Shown here one piece after another: positions 8,628-16,599 of a stretch of 64,000 nt of DNA (positions within the stretch are counted from its first letter, which is position 1; the number at the start of each line of letters is the position of its first letter). A program made the position numbers and the translations under genes. The notes under the pieces were generated by a model. That model saw nothing but the letters and a program-made list of their open reading frames with translations. It ran no database searches and had not been told where the DNA came from. The stretch covers positions 301,513-365,512 of the forward strand of contig NZ_MCAS01000034.1 of NCBI RefSeq assembly GCF_003610895.1, written 5' to 3'. The stretch comes from Paraburkholderia fungorum. GTDB lineage: Bacteria > Pseudomonadota > Gammaproteobacteria > Burkholderiales > Burkholderiaceae.

Positions 8628-9410
8628 TCAGATGAAGCGCACGGAACAACTGCCGATGCCTTCAATCCGCATGTGCAACTGGTCGCCGCGCGTGACGGGA
8701 ATCAAGGCCGCCAGCGAACCCGACAGCACGACTTCTCCCGCGAGCAACGGCACACCGAGTTCGCCCAGCGTGTTCGCGAGCCATGCAACGGCGTCGGCCG
8801 GATGGCCCAGCGCGGCGGCGCCGACGCCTTCTGCGGCCAGCGTGCCGTTCTTGTCGAGCGTCATGCGGCAGGCGGCGAGATCGAGCGTGTGTGGCGCGAC
8901 GCGTTCGTCGCCGAGCACGTAGACGCCGCAGGACGCGTTGTCGGCCACCGTGTCGCCGATGCGAATCGCCCAATCGCGGATGCGGGAATCGACGATCTCG
9001 AAGCACGCGCCGACCGCTTCGGTTGCTGCAAGCACGGCCTCTCGCGTGATGCCCGGGCCGCGCAGATCGTCCTTCAGATAGAAGGCAATTTCGCCTTCTG
9101 CACGCGGCGCGATCAGCTTGTCGATCGGGATGTCCTCGCCGGCGACGTAGTGCATGCCGGAGAGCAGCACGCCGAAATCCGGCTGGCGCACGTCGAGCAT
9201 GTCCTGCACGGCCTGGCTTGTCACGCCGATCTTCTTGCCGACAATGGTTTCGCCCGCTTCAATGCGACGGGCGACGAAGTGCTGCTGCACGCGGTAGGCG
9301 TCGGCGAGCGGCAAACCCGCGGCGCGCGCCGAGAACGGTGCGATCGGCGCGCGCTCGCGCCATGCGTGGTAAAGCTCGTCGCCGAGCGTGGTGTGAAGTG
9401 TCGAAGTCAT
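8628..9410 (-). CDS. 2-oxopent-4-enoate (2-hydroxydienoate) hydratase
   Basis: A 260-residue protein of the MhpD/DmpE/BphH/TesE hydratase family. It adds water to a 2-hydroxydienoate to give the 4-hydroxy-2-oxoacid used by the aldolase. The family fold is visible in the IGKKIGVTSQAVQ segment, the conserved GEIAFYLKDDL region with its metal-binding acid, and VLSGSLAALIPV near the end. It is first of the three-gene minus-strand unit hydratase-dehydrogenase-aldolase, the same order as tesE-tesF-tesG. The ribosome binding site is weak. Confidence 0.9.
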   Translation of the reverse strand: MTSTLHTTLGDELYHAWRERAPIAPFSARAAGLPLADAYRVQQHFVARRIEAGETIVGKKIGVTSQAVQDMLDVRQPDFGVLLSGMHYVAGEDIPIDKLIAPRAEGEIAFYLKDDLRGPGITREAVLAATEAVGACFEIVDSRIRDWAIRIGDTVADNASCGVYVLGDERVAPHTLDLAACRMTLDKNGTLAAEGVGAAALGHPADAVAWLANTLGELGVPLLAGEVVLSGSLAALIPVTRGDQLHMRIEGIGSCSVRFI

Positions 9411-9494
9411 CGCGAGCGCGAATAGAAAGGGAAAAGCGCCGGGGCTGGATCGGAATCCGTCCCCGGCCGTGGTTTCAAGAGGGGCGCAACGAAA

Positions 9495-10886
9495 TCAATT
9501 GCCCGCGCCGCGAATCGCATCCGGGGAGAAGTACGCTTCGGTCAGTTGCGAGCCGCGTGTAAGCACCGGCATCGGTTCCTGATTCGACAGACGGTCCGCG
9601 TAATAGGCGCCGGAGATCAGGTCGTGATAGAACACGGCGGTCGAGTAGAACGATTTGGCGTCGAACGCGTAGAGCGTGGGGGCGAGGTTGGTGCGCCACA
9701 GCGTGCCGCGTGCGTCGTAGTTATCGGCGGCAACTGCGTTCCAGGTATCCTCGTCGAGATACAGCACCCGTTTCGCGTATTGATGGCGATAGCCGGACTT
9801 GAGCGTGGCCTGCAATACCCACACGCGATGCAGTTCGAAGCGCATGTATTGGGTGTTCTCATGCCCCTTGGTCAGCAGATCGGTGTATTTGATCGACGGG
9901 TCCATCAGCTTGTAGTTGTCGTACGGCACATACACTTCGCGCTTGCCGATGATCTTCCAGTCGTAACGCTCGCCCGAACCGTTGAAGAGCCGGTCGTCGT
10001 CGACGGTGCGAAAGCCGCCCGGGCCTTCGGGTTGATCGAAGCCGAACTCCGGCGCCTGGCGCACGCGCCGCGTACCGGGGTTATACGACCATGTGCGGCG
10101 GGTGTCGGAGCCTTCCTGGTCCCACATTTCATAGCCGGTGATGATCGTGCCGCGATCGGAGAGCGGCAGCATGGTGGTCTGGCGGAAGAAGCTCTTCGCG
10201 TTCAGCGGGTTCTTCGGATCGAAGTGCTCCGCGCTGCGCGGCCCGTAAATCGCGTACTGCACCTTGCCCCACGCAATATTGCCGTCCGGGTAGACCACGG
10301 CCTGGTCGTAGGTCGCGGTTTCGCCCTCGACCGCGGAGGCGAAGCGCAGATTCCACATTGCCTCGACGCCGTTTTTCGGCACCGGGAACGGCGTGACCGG
10401 CGGGAAGTCCTTCAGGCCGTTCTGGTCTTTCGTCATCGTGGTGCTGGGCGAGTACAGGCGAATGTCCTTGTACACGGCGTCGCCATAGCTGAAATCGCGG
10501 TGGCTCGGATAGACCGGAATCTTGAAGCTGTCGGGATACTTCTTGAGCAGCGCCTTCTCGCCGTCGGTGAGGCGTGCTTCGTACTGCTGCATGTTCTGCG
10601 CGGTGATCACGAAGAGCGGCTTTTCGTTCGCATACGGATCGGGGAAGCGCTGACCCGGTTTGTAGTCGACGCCCGGCGGCGTGCCGAACCATTTGCCGCT
10701 CCATGCGGGGATCGTGCCGTCGGCGTTGCCCGCGCGCTCGGCGCCCATCGGCGTGAGCGGGCCTTCGAGTTTGGCGAGATCTTCCGGGCTGGTTTTGGCA
10801 AACGACGGGGCGCCCAGTGTGAAGGCGAGCGCGGCGCCTGCCGCGAACACGCAGACACGCAATGCGGGATTGAAAATTCGACTCAT
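9495..10886 (-). CDS. DUF1329 envelope protein (LolA/outer-membrane lipoprotein-sorting fold)
   Basis: A 463-residue exported protein. The signal peptide covers about residues 1-30 (ending PSFAKTS), and the mature start carries the DUF1329 hallmark LTPMGAERAGNADGTIPAW. No lipobox Cys is seen. Proteins of this family occur with DUF1302 partners and MMPL transporters in steroid, hydrocarbon and ester degradation clusters and are thought to help hydrophobic substrates across the envelope; the mechanism is not settled. ATG 10886 is preferred over an upstream TTG because AAGAGGA lies at the right distance. The DUF1302 gene is just upstream. Confidence 0.88.
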   Translation of the reverse strand: MSRIFNPALRVCVFAAGAALAFTLGAPSFAKTSPEDLAKLEGPLTPMGAERAGNADGTIPAWSGKWFGTPPGVDYKPGQRFPDPYANEKPLFVITAQNMQQYEARLTDGEKALLKKYPDSFKIPVYPSHRDFSYGDAVYKDIRLYSPSTTMTKDQNGLKDFPPVTPFPVPKNGVEAMWNLRFASAVEGETATYDQAVVYPDGNIAWGKVQYAIYGPRSAEHFDPKNPLNAKSFFRQTTMLPLSDRGTIITGYEMWDQEGSDTRRTWSYNPGTRRVRQAPEFGFDQPEGPGGFRTVDDDRLFNGSGERYDWKIIGKREVYVPYDNYKLMDPSIKYTDLLTKGHENTQYMRFELHRVWVLQATLKSGYRHQYAKRVLYLDEDTWNAVAADNYDARGTLWRTNLAPTLYAFDAKSFYSTAVFYHDLISGAYYADRLSNQEPMPVLTRGSQLTEAYFSPDAIRGAGN

Positions 10887-10982
10887 GACCAAATCCTCTT
10901 GCAGTAAAAAGACGGCTGATTCAAAGGGTGCTGCCTGCTGGAAAGCGCCCGAGGCACGCGATGTGCGGGGCGCTTCGCAGCA

Positions 10983-12572
10983 TCAGAACGAGTAAGTGGC
11001 GGTGGCGAGCACGTAGTCGCGATCGGCGAGCGGACGATTGGTCGGGTCCGGCGTGCCGAGGAATTTCGCGTAGACGATCCCGAGTTTCAGGTTGCTCAGG
11101 CGCGTGAAGTTCACGCCGACCGTCACGCGGTGGTCACCCACGCCAGTCAGCGAACCGAGTGCGCCGCTTAGCGCGGATTGGCCGGTGAAGTCGTCGGCGT
11201 AGGTGATCGGCACGTCGACGTCCCAGCCGTTGAAGACGTTCTTGTAGCTGAGCGTCCATGCCACCTCGAAGGCGGCGGAGTTGCGCGTGTTGGTGAGCGT
11301 CGTCGACCCCATGACCGGCGTGATGTTGCCGGCGTGCACATAGGAGATTTCGCCCACCAGCGTTTGCGAAGCGGCAAGGAAGGTCGGTCCGATCGAGTAG
11401 ATCGCCGAGAGATTCGACTGCCATACGTCGCCGCGCGTCGACTGCGCACCCGTGGGGGTGTTCACGAGCACCGCGGCGCCTTGCCGGTACGATGTTTCAC
11501 CCGCGACGTTCACGCCGTTCAGATCGGTCGAGAAGCTCAGGCCGCTGAGCTTGATGTGGTCGAAGTACTTCTGCTGATATTGCAGCGTGGGGAAATACGT
11601 CGTCACGACACTCGGGTTCATGTCGTTGTAATGCAGGTAGTACGCACCGATTTCGGTGTCGCCGAAGACGCGCCAGCGTGCGCCGAGGCCCCACTGGTCG
11701 TCGCCGTTTGGCCGGATGTCGTTGCCGCGCGGAATCTTGATGCCGCCGGGGCCGATGATGTATTGCGCGCCGGGACCGACGACATCCGAGTAGCTCCAGT
11801 AAGCGCCCGGCGGCACGAGCTGGTTAGGTTCGAAGGCGAACTGGTAGTAGCCGAGCAGGCTGAAGTTCGGCGCGAGTTGCCATTGCGTCGAAATCTGCGG
11901 CACGGGCAGCAGGATGTCTTTGACCTCGGCGCCGGCCACATACGAAGCGGTGGCGTTGGACGGCCCCTGGGCGCCCGCGATGTTCGGAAAGAACACGCTT
12001 TCGCCCCACGCGACAACCTGATCGCCGACCTTGACGTTCAGGCTCGTGTTGCCCAGATGGATGGTGTCGTACGCGTAGGCCGCGAGCAACTGCGGATAGC
12101 CACCGGCAAAGTAGCTCGCGTCGCTGGTGAACTGGTTGTATGCGCCGCTATGGTTGACGGTGTAGGGCGCGTTGTTGCTGTTCGGGTGCTGGTAGGCCTG
12201 ATCGTAGAACACGTTGGCTCGCACGAAGACCCCCCAGTCGTCGTGCTTGAGGTTCACCTCGCCGAGCAGGCTCACCTGGTTCTCGATCAGCTTGTTCTTC
12301 GCGAAGTTGCGGTCGCCGTCGTCGCCGTTGATGTTCGCCGGCGTGAGCAGATTGCCGCTCGGCGAGCGCGTGCGCATCCCGAGGCCGTAGCCGAGCGTGA
12401 AGGTGTAGTCGAGCGTGGTGTCCGTGCCGAGATTGATGGTGTCGCCCGCGTAAGCAGGCGTGGCGAAGGTCGTCATGGTTGCCGCCGACGCCGCTGTCAG
12501 CACGGCGAGTCTGCATGCCGCGCACAGTGCGCGCATTACCGGTGCGCGCGTTTGTGTTCCGTTGATCTGCAT
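10983..12572 (-). CDS. DUF1302 outer-membrane beta-barrel protein
   Basis: A 529-residue protein with a long signal peptide (about 41 residues, ending TPAYAGD) and alternating hydrophobic beta-strands through to a C-terminal aromatic residue (ATYSF), the outer-membrane insertion signal. Its length and NGDDGDRNF and LLGEVNLK stretches fit DUF1302, which forms a locus with DUF1329 and is linked to uptake or export of hydrophobic compounds. ATG 12572 follows an excellent AGGAGACAGG site. The 96-bp gap to the DUF1329 gene suggests one transcript. Confidence 0.88.
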   Translation of the reverse strand: MQINGTQTRAPVMRALCAACRLAVLTAASAATMTTFATPAYAGDTINLGTDTTLDYTFTLGYGLGMRTRSPSGNLLTPANINGDDGDRNFAKNKLIENQVSLLGEVNLKHDDWGVFVRANVFYDQAYQHPNSNNAPYTVNHSGAYNQFTSDASYFAGGYPQLLAAYAYDTIHLGNTSLNVKVGDQVVAWGESVFFPNIAGAQGPSNATASYVAGAEVKDILLPVPQISTQWQLAPNFSLLGYYQFAFEPNQLVPPGAYWSYSDVVGPGAQYIIGPGGIKIPRGNDIRPNGDDQWGLGARWRVFGDTEIGAYYLHYNDMNPSVVTTYFPTLQYQQKYFDHIKLSGLSFSTDLNGVNVAGETSYRQGAAVLVNTPTGAQSTRGDVWQSNLSAIYSIGPTFLAASQTLVGEISYVHAGNITPVMGSTTLTNTRNSAAFEVAWTLSYKNVFNGWDVDVPITYADDFTGQSALSGALGSLTGVGDHRVTVGVNFTRLSNLKLGIVYAKFLGTPDPTNRPLADRDYVLATATYSF

Positions 12573-12701
12573 CCTGTCTCCTCTGTGGTCACGTCTGAAA
12601 TTTGTTGTGATCAGAGGTTAGGGGGCACGTGCGGCGCGAGAATCGTCAAAACGGACTAGTCGCTTGCCCCAGGGATGCGAGGCGTGGGCCGGTGAATGCG
12701 T

Positions 12702-13514
12702 CTATGGGTGGGCCGCGAACGCTTTATGCAGGTCGGTGGCGGCGAGAAAGGCGGGCACTTCGCCACCGCCTTCGAGAATCAGATTGCTGCCCGATGCGTA
12801 GGCGGCGTGCGGCGAGGCGAGGAACAGGCACGCCGAGGCCACGTCGCCCGGTTTTGCCAGCCGGCCAGCGGGAATCGTTGCGGTGATACTGTCGAGCGCG
12901 TTTGCGCCGTCCATCGCGGCGGAACCCGTGTGACCGCTGGTGGCGGCTTCGGTTTCGACGAGACTCGGGCTCACCGCGCACACGCGAACCTTGGGCGCCC
13001 ATTCCACCGCGAGCGAGCGCACTGCATTCAGCAGGCCGGCTTTCGCCGCGCCATAGGCCGCTGTTCCCGGTGAGGCCCGCAAACCGCTCACGCTGCCGAT
13101 AAAAAGTAAAACGCCGCCTTCCGGCTGCTGTTGCATCAGCGCGTTCGCGCGTTGCGCGATGTGCAGCGGCGCCAGCAGGTTCAAGCGGATGACGGCTTCG
13201 GTAAAGCGCGGCGAAGCCTGTGCGGCAAGTGCGAACGGCGCGCCGCCCGCGTTGTTGACGAGCACGTCGAGCCGGCCGGTTTCGCGTTCGATCCGCGCGA
13301 GCATGGCGTCGATGGTGTCGATGTCGCGCACGTCCGCGGCGATGAAACGCGGCGCGTTCTCAGGAAAACCCGTAGCCGTGTTCTCAGGCGGCGTGCGTCC
13401 GCACACATAAACCGTGGCGCCCGCCGCCTGAAACGCTTGCGCGATGGCCGCGCCGATCCCCTTGGTGCCGCCTGTCACCAGCACCACCTTGCCGCTGAAA
13501 TCGAACCCTGTCAT
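12702..13514 (-). CDS. SDR-family oxidoreductase
   Basis: A 270-residue short-chain dehydrogenase/reductase. The cofactor motif TGGTKGIG lies at residues 14-21, followed by NNAG and the catalytic Ser and YGAAK. The frame stays open well upstream, but ATG 13514 has GGAGACAG at the right spacing and gives the normal SDR N-terminus. It reads away from the hydrolase gene at 13745, so the interval holds divergent promoters. A hydroxysteroid dehydrogenase is plausible in this cluster, but the substrate cannot be read from the sequence. Confidence 0.88.
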   Translation of the reverse strand: MTGFDFSGKVVLVTGGTKGIGAAIAQAFQAAGATVYVCGRTPPENTATGFPENAPRFIAADVRDIDTIDAMLARIERETGRLDVLVNNAGGAPFALAAQASPRFTEAVIRLNLLAPLHIAQRANALMQQQPEGGVLLFIGSVSGLRASPGTAAYGAAKAGLLNAVRSLAVEWAPKVRVCAVSPSLVETEAATSGHTGSAAMDGANALDSITATIPAGRLAKPGDVASACLFLASPHAAYASGSNLILEGGGEVPAFLAATDLHKAFAAHP

Positions 13515-13683
13515 TGCCGCTGTCTCCGTCTGTTCATGTGTGCCCGATGGTAGGAGAAATGCGGCGCTGCCTCGTAGTCTGAAAAGACGATGTTCCGTTG
13601 CGGATTCGACCGGATGATGTGTTCGCTGGCGACCCTCATACACTCTGCCGCGCAAAAGAGCGCGGCGCGACGCAACAACCAAC

Positions 13684-13729
13684 TTGCATGGGGCCGGAGT
13701 AAGTGCTTTGCACTAACTCCGGCCGACAA
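13684..13729 (+). repeat. Leader hairpin repeat, copy 3
   Basis: TTGCATGGGG is followed by GGCCGGAGT (13692-13700) pairing perfectly with ACTCCGGCC (13716-13724). An inner GTGC/GCAC stem closes a TTT loop. It ends GCCGACA and is followed by the GGAGACA ribosome binding site of the hydrolase gene, the same layout as at 701-805. Confidence 0.75.
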
Positions 13730-13744
13730 CGGAGACAAGCGCGC

Positions 13745-14650
13745 ATGAACGCAACGCCCACCGAATCCGAACACGCCAATACGCTCGCCGGCACGCATGG
13801 CAAGTCCGGCGGCACGACGCAAGCTTTGCAGGCGCCCACGGGAATTTTCACGGAGGTTCCCGGCGGCCTGACGTTGCATCACTTCGAAGCCGGCAGCGGC
13901 GCACCCGTTGTGTTTATCCACGGCAGCGGCCCTGGCGCGAGCGGCTTCAGCAACTTCAAGCACAACTATCCGCAGTTCGCGGCAGCTGGTCACCGGGCGA
14001 TCGTGGTCGATCTGCCGGGCTATGGCGCGTCGTCAAAGCCCGCGGACGTGAACTACACACTCGATTTCTTCGTCGGCGCGTTGCGCGCGCAACTCACGGC
14101 GAACGGCATCGGCCGGGCGACCCTGCTCGGCAATTCGCTTGGCGGTGCGATCGCGTTGCAGTACGCGCTCGACTATCCCGATGACGTCGACAGCCTGATC
14201 ATGATGGCGCCGGGCGGTGTCGAGGAACGCGAGACCTACTTCAGGATGGAAGGCATCCAGAAGATGGTCTCGCTCTTCACGAACCGTCAGATGAACCGCC
14301 TGACGATGCGGCAATTGCTCGAACTGCTGGTGTTCGATCGCAGCCTCGTCACGGATGCGCTGGTCGAAGAACGGCTAAGCGTGTGCGAGCAGCAGCCACC
14401 CGAAGTGCTGTCGACCATGCGCGTGCCCAATCTGACTGAGCGTCTCGCCGAACTCAAATGTCCGGTGCTGGGTTTCTGGGGCACGGACGACCGCTTCAAT
14501 CCAGCCAGCGGCGCGCTGCGGTTTCTCGAACACTGCGCCGACGCACGCTTTGTTCTGATGAATCGCTGCGGGCACTGGGTGATGGTCGAACATCGGCGGT
14601 ATTTCAATCGCGAATGCCTGGAATTTCTCGCGGAGCGGCGCGCCGCTTGA
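13745..14650 (+). CDS. Alpha/beta hydrolase of the meta-cleavage product (C-C bond) hydrolase type
   Basis: A 301-residue alpha/beta hydrolase. The oxyanion segment is FIHGSGPGASG, the nucleophile Ser lies in GNSLGG, the acid in WGTDDRFNP, and the His in NRCGHWVM. This combination and the GSGPGASGFSNF region are typical of BphD/HsaD/TesD enzymes that hydrolyse ring meta-cleavage products. It would act between an extradiol dioxygenase (not in this window) and the hydratase at 8628. ATG 13745 is used; it follows GGAGACA and the leader hairpin. It appears to head an operon with the genes to 16498. Confidence 0.87.
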   Translation: MNATPTESEHANTLAGTHGKSGGTTQALQAPTGIFTEVPGGLTLHHFEAGSGAPVVFIHGSGPGASGFSNFKHNYPQFAAAGHRAIVVDLPGYGASSKPADVNYTLDFFVGALRAQLTANGIGRATLLGNSLGGAIALQYALDYPDDVDSLIMMAPGGVEERETYFRMEGIQKMVSLFTNRQMNRLTMRQLLELLVFDRSLVTDALVEERLSVCEQQPPEVLSTMRVPNLTERLAELKCPVLGFWGTDDRFNPASGALRFLEHCADARFVLMNRCGHWVMVEHRRYFNRECLEFLAERRAA

Positions 14651-14772
14651 GGCATGCTTCGGATGCGGCGCAACCGGGGTGAGCGGCTCGAGGGGTGTGC
14701 CCCGCACAATCCGCACAACCCGCTCAGGTCCGGGCGCCGCGCAAATTCACACTACAACATGACGGAGACGGT

Positions 14773-15558
14773 ATGACATTTCCCCATCAACTGTTCGACA
14801 TGAGCGGCAAGGTGACCGCCATTACCGGCGGCGCACGCGGCATCGGCGCGCAGACAGCCCGCACCCTGGCGGCGGCCGGTTCGGCGATCGCGGTGCTCGA
14901 CGTGCTGACGGAGCCGGGCGAGCGCCTCGTCGCCGAGATCAACGAGTCGGGCGGCCGCGCGGCGTTCTGGAAGATGGACGTCACGCAGGAAGACAACGTG
15001 CAGCGCGTGTTCGGCGAAATCGCCACGCGCTTCGGAAGGCTCGACGCACTGGTGAACAACGCCGGTATCGAAGGTGCGAATCTGCCGACGCACGAAATGA
15101 CGCTGCAGCAATGGCAGAAAGTCATCGACGTCAACGTGACGGGCGTGTTCCTCTGCACCAAGTACGCGATTCCGCACATGCTGACGGCGGGCGGCGGTTC
15201 GGTCGTGAACCTGTCCTCGATGTATGGTCTGGTTGGCGGGCCGGACGTGCCGGCGTATCACGCATCGAAGGGCGCCGTGCGGCTCATGGCGAAGACCGAA
15301 GCGATGCTGTACGCCGCGCAGAACATCCGCGCAAATTCCGTGCACCCGGGTTTTATCCGCACGCCGCTGCTGGAAGAGGCGTTCGAAAAGCTCGGTGACC
15401 CGGAGCAGATTTTCGCGCATATGAAGACGCTCGTACCGCTCGCGAAGATCGGCGACCCGCAGGATATCGCGGCAGGCATTCTGTATCTGGTGTCGCCCGC
15501 CGGCCGCTATGTGACCGGCACGGAGCTGGTGATCGACGGCGGCTATACCGCGCGCTAG
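14773..15558 (+). CDS. SDR-family dehydrogenase (glucose/hydroxysteroid dehydrogenase-like)
   Basis: A 261-residue classical SDR. TGGARGIG (residues 18-25) binds NAD(P), NNAGIEG is conserved, and the active site is NLSSMYG with YHASK. ATG 14773 has ACGGAGACGG directly upstream; an earlier in-frame start would add a non-family N-terminus. It lies 122 bp after the hydrolase and 8 bp before the ketosteroid isomerase homologue, so a 3-alpha/3-beta- or 17-beta-hydroxysteroid oxidation is a reasonable guess but not proved by the sequence. Confidence 0.88.
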   Translation: MTFPHQLFDMSGKVTAITGGARGIGAQTARTLAAAGSAIAVLDVLTEPGERLVAEINESGGRAAFWKMDVTQEDNVQRVFGEIATRFGRLDALVNNAGIEGANLPTHEMTLQQWQKVIDVNVTGVFLCTKYAIPHMLTAGGGSVVNLSSMYGLVGGPDVPAYHASKGAVRLMAKTEAMLYAAQNIRANSVHPGFIRTPLLEEAFEKLGDPEQIFAHMKTLVPLAKIGDPQDIAAGILYLVSPAGRYVTGTELVIDGGYTAR

Positions 15559-15566
15559 GAGCACAG

Positions 15567-15959
15567 ATGAACACCAGCGAATACATGAAGGGCCGCCTCG
15601 TCGAATACATCGAGGCCTTCAATGCGGCCGACGCCGCGCGCGTCGTCGCGTTGTTCGCCGATAACGCGAGCGTGGAAGACCCGGTCGGCACGCCCTTGAA
15701 AGAGGGCAGGAGCGAGATCCAGACTTTCTACACGTACGCGACTTCGGTGGGGGCCCGGCTCGAACTGATGACACCGCCGCGCGGCTCGCACGGCAATAGC
15801 GCGTCGATCAGCTTTCGCGTGCATATCACGGGGCAGGACGGCCGGCCCGCGCATATCGACGTGACCGACGTGATGGACTTCGACGCCGCCGGCAAGATTC
15901 TGCGCATGCGCGCGTACTGGGGCGCGGACGACTATCACGTGCTTGCGGACGCGGGCTGA
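15567..15959 (+). CDS. Delta5-3-ketosteroid isomerase homologue (SnoaL/NTF2 fold)
   Basis: A 130-residue protein that aligns along its length with classical bacterial steroid delta-isomerase. It begins MNTSEYM, keeps Tyr14, has Asp38 within SVEDPVG, and a second Asp at residue 101 (TDVMDF) aligned with Asp99 of the Comamonas enzyme. These three are the known general base and oxyanion-hole residues. The reaction would move the C5-C6 double bond of a 3-ketosteroid to C4-C5. It overlaps nothing, sits 8 bp after an SDR gene, and has an AGGAG site. This is the strongest single clue that the cluster handles steroids. Confidence 0.82.
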   Translation: MNTSEYMKGRLVEYIEAFNAADAARVVALFADNASVEDPVGTPLKEGRSEIQTFYTYATSVGARLELMTPPRGSHGNSASISFRVHITGQDGRPAHIDVTDVMDFDAAGKILRMRAYWGADDYHVLADAG

Positions 15960-15976
15960 ACCGCAACGGCGGCACG

Positions 15977-16498
15977 ATGGCGCTCTACGAGTTCAACGGC
16001 AAGCGGCCGCACGTCGATCCATCGGCGTACGTTCATCCGAGTGCGGTGCTGATCGGCGACGTGACGGTGGCCGCCTGCTGTTACATCGGCCCGCATGCAA
16101 GCCTGCGTGGCGATTTCGGCGCGGTGGTGGTGGAGCGCGGCAGCAACGTGCAGGACAGTTGTGTGCTGCATACCGGCGTGGCGAATACTTGCCGGCTCGG
16201 CGTCGACAGTCACGTCGGACACAGCGCGATCATTCACGGCGCGACGCTGGAACCGAACACGATGGTCGGCATGCACGCTGTCGTGATGGACGGCGTCGTG
16301 CTCGGCACGGCGAGCATCGTGGCCGCCTGCGCGTTCGTCAAGAAGGATTGGCGGGTGCCGGCAGGTGTGCTGGTGGCCGGCGTGCCGGGGCGGGTGGTGC
16401 GCGCGCTGAGCGATGACGAGATCGTGGCGAAATCGGCCGGCACCCGGCTTTACCAGCAACTCGCGGCGGATTGCCTGCGCACGATGCGCAGCGTTTGA
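15977..16498 (+). CDS. Gamma-carbonic-anhydrase-like hexapeptide-repeat protein (PaaY/CaiE type)
   Basis: A 173-residue left-handed beta-helix protein. Hexapeptide repeats run from about residue 15 to 125. The metal-binding His triad is His65, His82 and His87, the 82/87 spacing matching gamma-class carbonic anhydrases. PaaY and CaiE of this family sit in CoA-dependent catabolic operons, where PaaY acts as a thioesterase that relieves blocked CoA; a similar rescue role here is an inference. The gene follows the isomerase by 17 bp and has only a weak ribosome binding site, suggesting coupled translation. Confidence 0.83.
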   Translation: MALYEFNGKRPHVDPSAYVHPSAVLIGDVTVAACCYIGPHASLRGDFGAVVVERGSNVQDSCVLHTGVANTCRLGVDSHVGHSAIIHGATLEPNTMVGMHAVVMDGVVLGTASIVAACAFVKKDWRVPAGVLVAGVPGRVVRALSDDEIVAKSAGTRLYQQLAADCLRTMRSV

Positions 16499-16505
16499 GA
16501 TTGGA

Positions 16506-16584
16506 CGCCGCCCATCGGGCGGCGCGGATGCGGTGTTAAAGATCAAACGCTACGGCCGGCGCGATAAGCGCGCGAGCCGTAGCG
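16506..16584. terminator. Two hairpins between convergent genes, likely bidirectional terminators
   Basis: The first is CGCCGCCC (16506-16513), loop ATC, GGGCGGCG (16517-16524). The second pairs CGCTACGGC (16548-16556) with GCCGTAGCG (16576-16584). Neither has a long T tract. Position between the plus-strand operon end and the end of the minus-strand LuxR gene supports a terminator role. Confidence 0.5.
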
Positions 16585-16599
16585 TCCCTTCCTGTTCCC

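Noticed and set aside
11178..12659. 493-residue open frame opposite the DUF1302 gene
   Set aside because: DUF1302 has a signal peptide, barrel strands and a strong ribosome binding site; this frame has none.
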